Positions 16,437 through 25,446 of a stretch of DNA of 39,608 bases are shown here, piece after piece. Numbering within the stretch: position 1 is the first letter of the stretch; every line of letters begins with the position of its first letter. The notes under the pieces are model-generated. The model did not search any database. It was not told the origin of the DNA and was given only the letters and a program-made list of their open reading frames with translations. The translations under genes and the position numbers were made by a program. Location: assembly GCA_029265435.1 (NCBI GenBank), contig JAJUJH010000007.1, forward strand, positions 1-39,608. The letters are read 5' to 3'. The stretch is from Clostridiales bacterium (lineage in GTDB: Bacteria; Bacillota; Clostridia; Christensenellales; SZUA-584).

Positions 16437-17990
16437 ATGTCGGAATACATACTGGAAATGGACAATATCACAAAGGAGTTCCCCGGTGTCATCGCTCTTA
16501 AGGATGTAACATTCAAGGTTCAAAAAGGCGAGATACATGCGCTGGTCGGCGAGAACGGCGCGGGCAAATCCACACTGATGAATGTCTTGAGCGGAATCCA
16601 CCCTTACGGTTCTTATTCGGGAAACATCATTTTCAAGGGGATGGAGTGCAAATTCAGAAGCATACGCGAAAGTGAAGAGGCTGGCATCGCCATTATCCAT
16701 CAGGAACTGGCCCTGAGCCCCTATATGACAATCGCGGAAAATATTTTTATAGGAAACGAAAGAGCCAAACATGGGATCATCAACTGGGATGAAACCAACA
16801 CAAGGGCTGAAGAGCTGATGAAAAGAGTCGGCATCAGGGAAAAACGAAGCGCCCTGATCAAGGATATCGGCGTGGGCAAGCAGCAGCTGGTCGAAATCGC
16901 GAAAGCGCTTTCAAAGAACTGCGAATTGCTGATACTTGACGAACCGACGGCGGCGCTCAATGACGATGATTCGGATCATCTGCTTGAGCTGCTCAAAACA
17001 CTGAATAAAGAGCATGGACTGACATGTATCCTGATTTCACATAAAATCCATGAAGTCTTAAAGATTGCGGATAATATCACGGTGCTGCGTGACGGCCAGA
17101 CGATTGAAACGATCCCCAATAACGCGGAAGTCAGCGAAAGCCGTATCATCAAAGGAATGGTGGGCCGTGAAATGACGGACCGTTTCCCGAAGCATGTGTC
17201 TCATGCGGGGGATATCGGTTTTGAGGTTGTGGACTGGGTTGTGCACGATCCGCTTGACGAGGAGAGAGTCGTGATCGACCATGTCAGCCTCAATGTGCGC
17301 AAGGGCGAAATCGTGGGGCTGGCCGGGCTGATGGGCGCCGGAAGAACGGAACTGGCCATGAGCATATTCGGCAGGGCATACGGACGGAAGATCAGCGGAA
17401 AGCTGATTAAAGACGGCAAGGAGATTGTTCTGCACAACGTCAGCCAGGCCATTGACAACGGCATTGCCTATGTGACGGAGGACAGAAAAACAGCCGGCCT
17501 TATTCTGATACAAGATATTAAACAGAACATCACGCTGGCGAATCTCAAGGGAATCACGAGAGGCGTTGTGGTGAATAACGACGAGGAGCTGCTTGTCGGC
17601 AAACAATATCGTGAAAAACTGTCGATCAAGTCTTCAAGCGTGTTCCAGAAGGCCGGCAACCTTTCGGGCGGTAACCAGCAGAAGGTCGTGCTGAGCAAAT
17701 GGATATTTGCGAATCCGGACGTGCTGATACTCGACGAACCCACCCGCGGCATCGACGTGGGCGCCAAGTATGAGATTTATAAAATCATTCTGCAGCTCGC
17801 GGAGGAAGGAAAATGCGTCATCATGATCTCGTCCGAGCTGCCCGAGATTTTGGGAATCACAGACCGTTTGTACATTATGAACGAAGGCCGCATCGTTGGC
17901 GAAATGCAGACCAGCGAAGCGACACAGGTGGATATCATGTCAACTATTATCCAAAGTTCTGCAGAAGGCAATAGGGGGAATAAGAAATGA
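16437..17990 (+). CDS. mmsA: Sugar ABC transporter ATP-binding protein (two ATPase domains)
   Basis: A 517-residue protein with two fused ABC domains, as in MmsA/GguA/XylG/RbsA. The first has Walker A GENGAGKST (from G38), the Q-loop IIHQE, the linker peptide GVGKQQ and Walker B LILDEPT. The second has a degenerate Walker A (AGLMGAGRTE), which is normal for this class, with LSGGNQQK and LILDEPTRGIDVG. It energises sugar import through the permease encoded next, whose ATG overlaps this stop (ATGA). Confidence 0.94.
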   Translation: MSEYILEMDNITKEFPGVIALKDVTFKVQKGEIHALVGENGAGKSTLMNVLSGIHPYGSYSGNIIFKGMECKFRSIRESEEAGIAIIHQELALSPYMTIAENIFIGNERAKHGIINWDETNTRAEELMKRVGIREKRSALIKDIGVGKQQLVEIAKALSKNCELLILDEPTAALNDDDSDHLLELLKTLNKEHGLTCILISHKIHEVLKIADNITVLRDGQTIETIPNNAEVSESRIIKGMVGREMTDRFPKHVSHAGDIGFEVVDWVVHDPLDEERVVIDHVSLNVRKGEIVGLAGLMGAGRTELAMSIFGRAYGRKISGKLIKDGKEIVLHNVSQAIDNGIAYVTEDRKTAGLILIQDIKQNITLANLKGITRGVVVNNDEELLVGKQYREKLSIKSSSVFQKAGNLSGGNQQKVVLSKWIFANPDVLILDEPTRGIDVGAKYEIYKIILQLAEEGKCVIMISSELPEILGITDRLYIMNEGRIVGEMQTSEATQVDIMSTIIQSSAEGNRGNKK

Positions 17991-19210
17991 ACAAAGTCAG
18001 AGAGTACTTCAGCCGCAATTTGCGGCAATACGCAATGCTGATCGCTCTGATTGTGATTATGATCTTTTTCGGATTTATCACGCAGGGCAAGCTCATTTGG
18101 CCGAGAAATGTTTCAATGCTTGTACGGCAGAACAGCTATGTGTTGATACTTGCCACCGGCATGTTGTTTTGTATACTGACAGGCGGAAACGTTGACCTTT
18201 CCGTGGGTTCGCTTGTGGCCTTGGTCAGCGCCATGTCGGGTCTGATGGGTACAACGCTGGGGCTGCCCGCATGGTTAGCGATGATCATCAGCCTTTTAAC
18301 AGGTTTTTTGGCGGGTTTGTGGCAGGGCTTCTGGATCGCTTATGTCAAGGTGCCGCCTTTCATCACCACGTTGAGCGGCATGCTGATATTCAGAGGCATC
18401 GACAACGTGATTCTTCAAGGTCAAACGCTGCCGCTGCCGGATCTTTATGTAACGGTGGGTTCGGGCTCTCTGCCGGATATCGCGCCGAATTCTGTCCCCG
18501 ACTTTTTGGGTATCAGCAACCTGCTGAATCTGCAGAACAAGGTCGAATTCCTGAATGTGACGACGCTGGTCGTGGGGCTGGCGATGTCGGTCATCTATGT
18601 CGTGTATTTGTTCGTCAGCAGGAAAAGCAAGCTGGCGCGCGGCTATGAAGTGCCCACATTTGGCTCGGTCGTCGGCAAAGCCGCCGTATTCTTCATCGTC
18701 ATCAACCTGTTCTCATACTGGCTTGCGATGGACGAAGGCATTCCGAACCTGCTGGTCATCGTGGCTGCGTTGTTTGCGATATACACTTTTATCGCGCAGA
18801 AAACGATTATCGGCAGGCACGTATATGCTGTGGGCGGCAACCTCAAGGCTGCGGAGCTTTCGGGTGTCAATACGAAGAAGATCATGTTCCTCGTGTATAC
18901 GAACATGGGCATCCTCGCGGCGATCGCGGGTATCGTGACGGCCGGACGTTTAAATGCGGCGTCTCCGAACGTGGGCGCAAACTTTGAGCTTGACGCTATC
19001 GGCGCGTGCTTTATCGGCGGCGCTTCCGCTTACGGCGGCATCGGTACCATTTGGGGCGCGATGGTCGGCGGCTTGATCATGGGCATCATGAACAACGGTA
19101 TGTCGATTATCGGGCTGGACGTTTTCCTGCAGTCGATCGCCAAAGGGCTTGTTGTGCTGTTCGCGGTGGCTTTCGATATGTATTCCAAGTCAAAGTCGAG
19201 AGTCAAGTAA
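17987..19210 (+). CDS. mmsB: Sugar ABC transporter permease
   Basis: A 407-residue, very hydrophobic protein of the BPD_transp_2 (RbsC/XylH/GguB) family with around ten membrane segments. The family sequence GGNVDLSVGS near the N-terminus and the cytoplasmic coupling stretch with AVGGNLKAAELSGVN are present. It forms the channel for the sugar delivered by the ChvE-like protein. It overlaps mmsA by four bases. A two-tier hairpin follows the stop. Confidence 0.94.
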   Translation: MNKVREYFSRNLRQYAMLIALIVIMIFFGFITQGKLIWPRNVSMLVRQNSYVLILATGMLFCILTGGNVDLSVGSLVALVSAMSGLMGTTLGLPAWLAMIISLLTGFLAGLWQGFWIAYVKVPPFITTLSGMLIFRGIDNVILQGQTLPLPDLYVTVGSGSLPDIAPNSVPDFLGISNLLNLQNKVEFLNVTTLVVGLAMSVIYVVYLFVSRKSKLARGYEVPTFGSVVGKAAVFFIVINLFSYWLAMDEGIPNLLVIVAALFAIYTFIAQKTIIGRHVYAVGGNLKAAELSGVNTKKIMFLVYTNMGILAAIAGIVTAGRLNAASPNVGANFELDAIGACFIGGASAYGGIGTIWGAMVGGLIMGIMNNGMSIIGLDVFLQSIAKGLVVLFAVAFDMYSKSKSRVK

Positions 19211-19248
19211 AATAGAGCTGCCGATTATGGCGGTAAGAAGGACGCGAG

Positions 19249-19290
19249 ATGGCCTGAAAGGCGGCTGACGACAGCCGTCCGACAGGCCAT
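19249..19290 (+). terminator. Two-tier hairpin after mmsB
   Basis: ATGGCCTG (19249-19256) pairs with CAGGCCAT (19283-19290), and inside CGGCTG pairs with CAGCCG around ACGA. Only a short T-containing tail follows, so termination may be partial and could allow some read-through into the sensory operon. Confidence 0.5.
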
Positions 19291-19329
19291 TCTTGACAAT
19301 AAGCGCAGCTATCAGCCGCGCGGCAGATA

Positions 19330-19338
19330 TGTTATACT
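19330..19338 (+). promoter_or_regulatory. Extended -10 promoter of the sensory operon
   Basis: TGTTATACT fits an extended -10 (TGnTATAnT) 40 bp before the first gene. The -35 region has no clear match, which is usual for extended -10 promoters. Confidence 0.45.
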
Positions 19339-19377
19339 GTTTCAGGGTGACCGCAATCAGTCATTCAAGGCGGGGTC

Positions 19378-19935
19378 ATGTTTATGAAAATCAAGATTTC
19401 AAAAAGCAAAGCCGGCGAGACGCGGATCGATTATCTTAGAATTAAAGACAAGGCGCAATTCCGTTTCAGGCTGATGAAGAAGCTGACGGAAGCGTTCGGC
19501 AATGACGCCGCCATATTGGTTGACACCAACCTGCGCGTTGAAAAGCGATCGGGGACTGAAATGCTGGAAAGATTGCGTCAGGCCGGGTATGAGCCTTCGG
19601 GGATGAGAATTCAGGCTGATTCGGAGCATTTTTTCGGAATGCGGGTTGATTTTTGGACAAAGAACGATATCGAATATCTGATTTATCTGGAGCTTCAAGG
19701 AAAGCCGTTTTCGGAAGAATTGTCTGACATATTCGCCGGACATGACATCTCTTTGGGGCTGAAGCAAAAAGAGCCGGCCGTTGATCGGCTGAATTTGGCC
19801 GCTGTCAATTCCGCGCTGATGCTTAAAACCTGTTTTGAAAACAGGATATACGATTCGGTCATCTGTTCGCGCATCAACAGCGATTTTGACATAAGCCGAT
19901 ATGTTGAGGAAGTCTTAAATGAAATGGGTATATAA
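19378..19935 (+). CDS. Conserved-looking hypothetical protein at the head of the sensory operon
   Basis: A 185-residue soluble protein. It starts at ATG 19378 or, six bases later, at 19384, behind GGCGGGG. I do not recognise a family. It has no signal peptide or membrane segment, is of mixed charge, and has an alternating helix/strand pattern (AILVDTNLRVEKRSG, EHFFGMRVDFWTKND, IEYLIYLELQG). It overlaps the start of the next gene by 17 bases, so it is translationally coupled to the sugar-sensor genes. It may be an accessory of the sensory system or simply carried with it. Confidence 0.65.
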   Translation: MFMKIKISKSKAGETRIDYLRIKDKAQFRFRLMKKLTEAFGNDAAILVDTNLRVEKRSGTEMLERLRQAGYEPSGMRIQADSEHFFGMRVDFWTKNDIEYLIYLELQGKPFSEELSDIFAGHDISLGLKQKEPAVDRLNLAAVNSALMLKTCFENRIYDSVICSRINSDFDISRYVEEVLNEMGI

Positions 19936-20911
19936 GGCGCTTTTTGGTCTGCTCATATTGGTAACGGCAGCGGCCGCCGCTGGGTCGTTGTACTTTTTTT
20001 CGCGCGTCAACGGTACTGCGGAAAATGAAGCGGATTATCAGATCCGCAATTTTCCCGACAGCTATTTTTCACTGATACTCAACACGCAGGACGATGTATA
20101 CTGGCAGGATTATAAAAACGGCGCCATCGATGCGGGGAAAAAATACAATGCGGCCATTGAGATCAACGAAGTGACGGAGCCGGAGAGCGACCGGCAGATC
20201 ATCGAGTATCTTCGAATAGCCAAGCAGGCCAAAATGGACGGCATTGTGGTGGCGGGAGAAAGCTCGGAAGAGTTTAACCAAGCGATACTTGACGCTGCGG
20301 AAGCCAAGATCAATGTAGTTTTGGGAAACAATTCTTCCGGGAAGAACAACAGAGTGATATATGTGGGAACCAACAGCTATGAGTTTGGCGATGATGCCGC
20401 TGATCTGATAGCGCAGCTGCGGACGGATGAATCCATGGTCGATCTTGCCGTTATTTTTTCGGAGGAATACAGCGAGGATGCCGCCATCAATCCGGGCGTG
20501 ATGCTGAACGGGCTGAAAAGGGATTATATCAATGTGGTCAGCACGCTTTACGGCACCAGCGGGCTGCTGGGCGCCGAGGGCCGGATCCGCGCCACACTGA
20601 ATGACCATCCGGATATTGACGCGCTGCTTTGCACCAACGCAAAGGATACCATATCCGCGGCAAACGTGATTATTGAGAGAAACCTTGTGGGCAAAGTCAA
20701 AATAATCGGAACCGGCGTAACGGACCAAATTGTTGACTATATCAAAAAAGGCGTGATTGGCGGCGTGATCGACAGAAACGGCTATGAGGCCGGATTCGAA
20801 AGCGTGAGGCTGCTGTATGAGTGCAAGGGGACCACCCTCCCCACGCTCTATCTGGATATTAACGCAACGACTTACACGAAAGACAATATTTCGTTTTATA
20901 CAAAGCCATGA
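19919..20911 (+). CDS. Membrane-anchored sugar-binding sensor protein (XylFII-like)
   Basis: A 330-residue protein. One N-terminal membrane helix (about 5-27) has no lipobox cysteine, so the protein should stay anchored facing outward. The rest is a type I periplasmic-binding fold (YFSLILNTQDDVYWQD, GIVVAGESSEE, DALLCTNAKDTISAANV). It lies directly before a YesM-type kinase, with an ATGA overlap. In Clostridium beijerinckii a XylFII protein binds xylose and the LytS kinase on the outside and so controls the xylose transporter. This gene is placed and built like that. The ligand here is inferred, not shown. Confidence 0.8.
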   Translation: MKWVYKALFGLLILVTAAAAAGSLYFFSRVNGTAENEADYQIRNFPDSYFSLILNTQDDVYWQDYKNGAIDAGKKYNAAIEINEVTEPESDRQIIEYLRIAKQAKMDGIVVAGESSEEFNQAILDAAEAKINVVLGNNSSGKNNRVIYVGTNSYEFGDDAADLIAQLRTDESMVDLAVIFSEEYSEDAAINPGVMLNGLKRDYINVVSTLYGTSGLLGAEGRIRATLNDHPDIDALLCTNAKDTISAANVIIERNLVGKVKIIGTGVTDQIVDYIKKGVIGGVIDRNGYEAGFESVRLLYECKGTTLPTLYLDINATTYTKDNISFYTKP

Positions 20912-22449
20912 AGATAAAGTTTTTAAAGAAGCTGACGGGCAAAGTATTTCACAGCATACGGACGCGTATGATCTCCATTTATGTGCTGACGATGATACTC
21001 ATGAGCATCACGAGCGTCTTTATTTTGGTGATCTCCGGCAACCTGATCAACAAGATGGACGAAATGTTTTCCGTCAATGTTCAGATCGAAGAATTTCTTG
21101 AGACGATGCAAACGGTTGATAATCACCTTGCGAATTATCTGAGTACCGACGATTCGGACAGCCTTCTCGGCTTTTATAAGACCAGAGACGTTTTTCACGA
21201 CCAGACGCGCGCCATGTTCGATCCGGAAAAGGGCGTTTTCGACCAGGACGATCTGATATTCAGAGACATTGCCAAGATGGTGGAGTCGTATATCACGGTA
21301 ACGGACGAAGCGGTGGAAAACAAGCGTTTGGGAAACGCCGACGCTTATATTGAAAAATACTCGAATGCCGTAAAGATTGAGGGATATATCAAATCATATG
21401 CGAACCGTCTCAATCTCAACAAGGTTCGTATGAACACCATGCAATATCTCGGCATGGCGGATGATCTTAAAAACCTGGGACTCACAAACATCATACTGAT
21501 CGTATCCATCATCGTATTGAATATTATCATTATCACAAACATGACGTACAAAATGACGCATCCGATCATCAAGCTGGCGTCGTCGGCGGAAGAAATATCG
21601 ACGGGCAATTTCGATATTGAAGATATTCATGTGGCGTCCAAAGACGAAATCAGCATCATGGCGAATGCGTTCAACGCGATGAAGCACAGCATCAAGGATT
21701 ATATCGGAGAGCTTCACGATAAAGCGGATACCGAATCGCAGCTGCTGGAACAGCAAATCGAAAATCTGAAGATACAGTCGCTGCTTGTTGACGCGGAAAT
21801 CAAGGCCCTCCAAATGCAGATCAATCCGCATTTTCTGTTCAACACGCTCAATGCGGGAATGCAGCTTGCAATGCTCGAAGGCGCCGAGAGAACATCGGGC
21901 TTTCTTGACGATATCGCAAAGATGTTCCGTTATAATGTGAAAAGCTTGAACCGGAAAGTCAAGCTCAAGGAGGAAATCGATTCGATACGCGCCTACAGCA
22001 ATTTGATTTATGTTCGTTTCGGCGACACAATCAAGTTCAATTACGATATCGATATGAGCGTGCTCGATATCGATGTGCCGCCGCTCATCATTCAGCCGCT
22101 TGTGGAAAACGCAACGATTCACGGCATCGGAAATTTGGAGCGCGGCGGCACGATCAATATCATAATCGAGAGCGATGAGAACTATGCCCGCATCATTATC
22201 GAGGATGACGGGATTGGGATGAGCGAGGAGACGAGGCAGAGAATACTCAACTGTGAAGTGTTTGAAAACGAAAAATCCGGGCATACGACAGGAATCGGCA
22301 TTGCCAACGTGGTGCAGCGGCTGCGTCTGTTCTTCGGAATTGAGGATGTGATAGAAATTACGAGCAGCCCGGGCAAAGGAACAAGGATCGAGCTGAAGAT
22401 TCCGCTGTATACAAAATACCCGTATCCGTTCGGAGAGGAGAAAAAATAG
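20908..22449 (+). CDS. Sensor histidine kinase, YesM/LytS type
   Basis: A 513-residue protein: a membrane helix near 19-40, an extracytoplasmic domain (about 45-190), a second helix (about 193-215), HAMP (about 215-268), a coiled linker, the His_kinase domain with the phospho-acceptor His in NPHFLFNTLN (H308), and HATPase_c with ENATIHGIG, DDGIGMS and the GKGT glycine box. It should receive the signal from the membrane-anchored binding protein and phosphorylate the regulator encoded two bases downstream. It overlaps the preceding gene by four bases. Confidence 0.93.
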   Translation: MKIKFLKKLTGKVFHSIRTRMISIYVLTMILMSITSVFILVISGNLINKMDEMFSVNVQIEEFLETMQTVDNHLANYLSTDDSDSLLGFYKTRDVFHDQTRAMFDPEKGVFDQDDLIFRDIAKMVESYITVTDEAVENKRLGNADAYIEKYSNAVKIEGYIKSYANRLNLNKVRMNTMQYLGMADDLKNLGLTNIILIVSIIVLNIIIITNMTYKMTHPIIKLASSAEEISTGNFDIEDIHVASKDEISIMANAFNAMKHSIKDYIGELHDKADTESQLLEQQIENLKIQSLLVDAEIKALQMQINPHFLFNTLNAGMQLAMLEGAERTSGFLDDIAKMFRYNVKSLNRKVKLKEEIDSIRAYSNLIYVRFGDTIKFNYDIDMSVLDIDVPPLIIQPLVENATIHGIGNLERGGTINIIIESDENYARIIIEDDGIGMSEETRQRILNCEVFENEKSGHTTGIGIANVVQRLRLFFGIEDVIEITSSPGKGTRIELKIPLYTKYPYPFGEEKK

Positions 22450-22450
22450 A

Positions 22451-24022
22451 ATGTACAGCCTGATGGTTTTCGACGATGAGCAGATTGTGATTGAGTCGGT
22501 CAAGCATATTGTTGACAATGAATTTGCCAATATTCGGGTTACGCAAACGGCAAGATCGGGCCGGGAAGCCATTGAGAAGGTCCGCATGGAGCGTCCGGAT
22601 ATCATATTGACGGACATTCGCATGCCGGGTATCAACGGCCTTGAGGCTGTCAAGGAGATCAAGAAAATCCATCACAACATCAAATTCATTATTATGTCGG
22701 TGTATGAGTATTTCGAATTCGCGCAGCAGGCCGTGGAGCTTGGCGCGTGCGAATATCTGACAAAGCCGGTGAACAGAGCCAGACTTGTGGAAACGCTTGA
22801 GCGCATCACGCGTGAGCTGGACGAGGAACGGCGCAAATTCGATCAGGAGCTTGAGACCAAAGAGAAGCTGGATAAAATGCTCTCCGTGCTTGAGCACAGC
22901 TTTATATATTCGCTGCTGCTGTCCCGGGAAGCGGATATCGGACGGTATAAGGAGCTCTTTGATATTCAATGCGAAACGGGCTACATTTTTATTCTGACGT
23001 TTGGAGAGCGGCCGCTCGAAGAGCAGGAGGTGGCTCTTGGCGACAGCGTTCAGAACCAGAAATTTTATACGTTCTTCCGCGACTGCCTCAAATATAAAAG
23101 CAAATGCATCGTGGGACCGGTCATGCTGGACCGCGTTGTCGTATATGTGGCACAGAACGCCGATGACGAATATACGCAGCGCGTGGAGGCCATTTCATAT
23201 ATTGAAAGCATTGTCCAGAAGGTCGAACACAAATACAACATGAAATTCAAAGTGGGGATCGGCAAGATTCATCACGACAGGGATATACTGATTTCCTACC
23301 AGGAAGCGCTCAAAGCGCTGAACCATACGGAGGGTCAGAAAATTATTCATATCGACGATATCGCGCCGAATATCTCAAATATGGGTTTTGAAATGTTTGC
23401 GGAAGAAAACAGGCTTATCAAAGCCATCGAAAAAGGAGATCCGCAGCTTTGTCTGTCCATTTTGACGGATATGTTCGGCAAATATGATAATATTATGGGC
23501 CAAGAAGGAGTTCGCAACAGGTTTATCGAATTAGTCATAGTTGCACACCGGTTGGCGATCGAAAACGGCGTGGAAAACGATATTGAGTATTCCGGGTATT
23601 TGACGCAGCTTCTTAGCTGCACATCCACAATCGAATTTGAACAAATGCTGATTGAAAAAATCAGCGGGATTGCGCGCAGAATCAGCCGTTCAAAAGAAAA
23701 GACGATCGGATACATTGTCGATAAAGCCAATAAGATTATCAACGAGCGCTTCAGTCAGGAATTAACGCTCGACGATATTTCAAAAGAGCTGTACATCAGT
23801 CCGCAGTATTTCAGCAGGCTCTATAAACAGGAAATGGGCGTCAATTTTATTGAAAAGCTGACGGCTGTCCGCATGGAAAACGCGAAGAAACTGATGAAGA
23901 ACAGTGAATTGTCGATCAAGGAGATATGTTATTTGTCGGGCTACAGCGATCCCAATTATTTCAGCAGGCTTTTCAAAAAATACGAAGGCATTTCCCCATC
24001 AACCTACCAAAGGCAAATTTGA
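22451..24022 (+). CDS. Response regulator with AraC-type DNA-binding domain, YesN type
   Basis: A 523-residue protein. The receiver domain (1-120) has acidic residues FDDE and the phospho-accepting Asp D55 in LTDIRMPG. A long central region (about 130-410) is typical of YesN proteins. The C-terminal AraC domain has two helix-turn-helix units (ISKELYISPQYFSRLYKQ and ICYLSGYSDPNYFSRLFKK). It is probably the transcriptional output of the sensory operon, with chvE-mmsA-mmsB and possibly xylA or the ara genes as targets. A candidate direct-repeat site lies upstream of chvE. Confidence 0.93.
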   Translation: MYSLMVFDDEQIVIESVKHIVDNEFANIRVTQTARSGREAIEKVRMERPDIILTDIRMPGINGLEAVKEIKKIHHNIKFIIMSVYEYFEFAQQAVELGACEYLTKPVNRARLVETLERITRELDEERRKFDQELETKEKLDKMLSVLEHSFIYSLLLSREADIGRYKELFDIQCETGYIFILTFGERPLEEQEVALGDSVQNQKFYTFFRDCLKYKSKCIVGPVMLDRVVVYVAQNADDEYTQRVEAISYIESIVQKVEHKYNMKFKVGIGKIHHDRDILISYQEALKALNHTEGQKIIHIDDIAPNISNMGFEMFAEENRLIKAIEKGDPQLCLSILTDMFGKYDNIMGQEGVRNRFIELVIVAHRLAIENGVENDIEYSGYLTQLLSCTSTIEFEQMLIEKISGIARRISRSKEKTIGYIVDKANKIINERFSQELTLDDISKELYISPQYFSRLYKQEMGVNFIEKLTAVRMENAKKLMKNSELSIKEICYLSGYSDPNYFSRLFKKYEGISPSTYQRQI

Positions 24023-24033
24023 GGGAGGTTTGT

Positions 24034-25074
24034 ATGAAAAAAAGCATACTGATACCGCTTATCCTGTTTTCTTTGCTGCTGTCCGGGTGCCAGGCAGCGC
24101 ATACTTATAAGAATGACGACGGCGTCATCAAAATCGGTTTTATGACGGATACGATGACTGTGGAAAGATGGGCTTTTGACCGCGACATTTTCGTGAAGAA
24201 GGCGGAAGAGCTCGGAGCGGAAGTGGTTGTGCAAAACGGCTATGAAGACAGTGAACGGCAGAAGCAGATCGCCATGGAGATGATCGATCAGGGGGTTGAT
24301 GTGCTTGCGATTGTCGCATACGACAAAGACTCGCTTTCGGAGGTCGTGAAGTATGCGCAAAGCCAGAACGTGAAATTTATCGCTTACGACAGGCTGATCA
24401 AAAACGCGAATGTGGATTTGTATATATCGTTTGACAATTACGCGGTGGGGCATTTAATGGCGCAGAAAGCGGTGGAGAGCGTGCCGAGCGGCAATTACCT
24501 GATTCTCAACGGCCCCAAAACGGACAACAATGTTTTTATGATAAACAGCGCATGCTACGAGGTGCTCAATCCGTATATTAACGCCGGAAGCATCAATATT
24601 GTGGGAGAGACGTATATCGACGCGTGGCGCGACGAAGTGGCTTACGAATATGTGAGCCAGAAAATCAGCGAAGGCGTTCATATCGACGCGATTATCGCGG
24701 GCGACGACAGGCTTGCGGAAGGCGCGATCAACGCGCTCAGCGAAAACAGGCTGGCCGGCAGCGTTTATGTGACCGGTCAGGACGCAGAGCTTGGCGCATG
24801 CCAGCGCATTGTGGAAGGAACTCAGCAGATGACGGTCTATAAGCCCATTAGCGTATTGGCTGAGGGCGCGGCGGAGATCGCCGTAAAAATGGCGCAGGGC
24901 GAGGGATTGAAAAATGCGGAAACGATAAACGACGGGACATACGACGTGCCGTATATCGTATATGAACCTACGCCTGTGACCGCCGATAACATCGCGGACG
25001 TGATCATAAAGGACGGATTTTATACGGTCGAACAGGTATACCAGAACGTACCGAAAAACGAATGGCCTCGCTGA
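24034..25074 (+). CDS. Sugar-binding lipoprotein (XylF/ChvE-like), second copy
   Basis: A 346-residue protein starting at ATG 24034 behind GAGGGAGG. The track start at 23926 lies inside the regulator gene. A lipoprotein signal ends at C19 (LLLSGC). The binding domain is close in layout to the ChvE-like protein at 15171 (GFMTDTMTVERW, FIAYDRLI, IAGDDRLAEGAINAL, VTGQDAELGA). No ATPase or permease follows. It may therefore feed the MmsAB permease with a different sugar, or act as an extra sensory component. It ends the sensory operon and is followed by repeat copy B. Confidence 0.88.
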   Translation: MKKSILIPLILFSLLLSGCQAAHTYKNDDGVIKIGFMTDTMTVERWAFDRDIFVKKAEELGAEVVVQNGYEDSERQKQIAMEMIDQGVDVLAIVAYDKDSLSEVVKYAQSQNVKFIAYDRLIKNANVDLYISFDNYAVGHLMAQKAVESVPSGNYLILNGPKTDNNVFMINSACYEVLNPYINAGSINIVGETYIDAWRDEVAYEYVSQKISEGVHIDAIIAGDDRLAEGAINALSENRLAGSVYVTGQDAELGACQRIVEGTQQMTVYKPISVLAEGAAEIAVKMAQGEGLKNAETINDGTYDVPYIVYEPTPVTADNIADVIIKDGFYTVEQVYQNVPKNEWPR

Positions 25075-25100
25075 AAATAAGCAAGCGCAAAACGTCCTTC

Positions 25101-25123
25101 GGCCCTTTCTATGCGGAAGGGCT
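25101..25123 (+). terminator. Left copy of duplicated terminator hairpin (locus B)
   Basis: A 23-base hairpin (GGCCCTTTC stem, GGAAGGGC return) lies 27 bp after the stop. It matches 25276-25298 at 22 of 23 positions. It is not followed by Ts; repeat copy B begins three bases later. Confidence 0.55.
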
Positions 25124-25125
25124 CA

Positions 25126-25275
25126 GCTTGTCGAAAAACCTTTCGGTTTTCCGACAGTTTTTCGGTTTTGCTTGTTCCTCGCAAGCTCGAAACGGCGCAA
25201 AACCGCAAGGTGTGGGCGGCGCGGGCAAAGCCCGTCTTGCCTACGAATGATATTTCTAGCTTTATTGACAGTCTG
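25126..25275 (+). repeat. Dispersed ~148-bp repeat, copy B
   Basis: The same element as 14744-14891, in the same orientation. It runs from GCTTGTCGAAAAACC to TTTATTGACAGTCTG. Here the 5' hairpin is nearly perfect (TGTCGAAAAACC with GGTTTTCCGACA), and GCTTG pairs with CAAGC in the middle. Several differences from copy A fall in stems and change pairing strength. It too lies exactly between two copies of a terminator hairpin, but a different hairpin from that at locus A. Confidence 0.75.
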
Positions 25276-25303
25276 GGCCCTTTCTATACGGAAGGGCTTT
25301 TTT
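25276..25303 (+). terminator. Right copy of duplicated terminator hairpin (locus B)
   Basis: GCCCTTTC pairs with GGAAGGGC around TATAC, followed by a T run (TTTTTT). It is a complete rho-independent terminator for the sensory operon. Confidence 0.7.
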
Positions 25304-25384
25304 AGTTTGGCCTGAATGGCCCGGAAAAATAAACAGAAAAAATAAAAAAACGAACACAAAGGGTAAAATATCAAACGTGAAGCA

Positions 25385-25413
25385 TTGTGATAAGGATAAA
25401 GCTATTGTATCAT
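25385..25413 (+). promoter_or_regulatory. Candidate promoter of the arabinose genes
   Basis: TTGTGA (25385-25390) and TATCAT (25408-25413) are separated by exactly 17 bases, 33 bp upstream of the kinase start codon. The stretch 25304-25384 between terminator and promoter is A-rich and has no gene. Confidence 0.5.
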
Positions 25414-25446
25414 GAAATAAAGCAAAAACAGATTGAGGGAGGCAGT

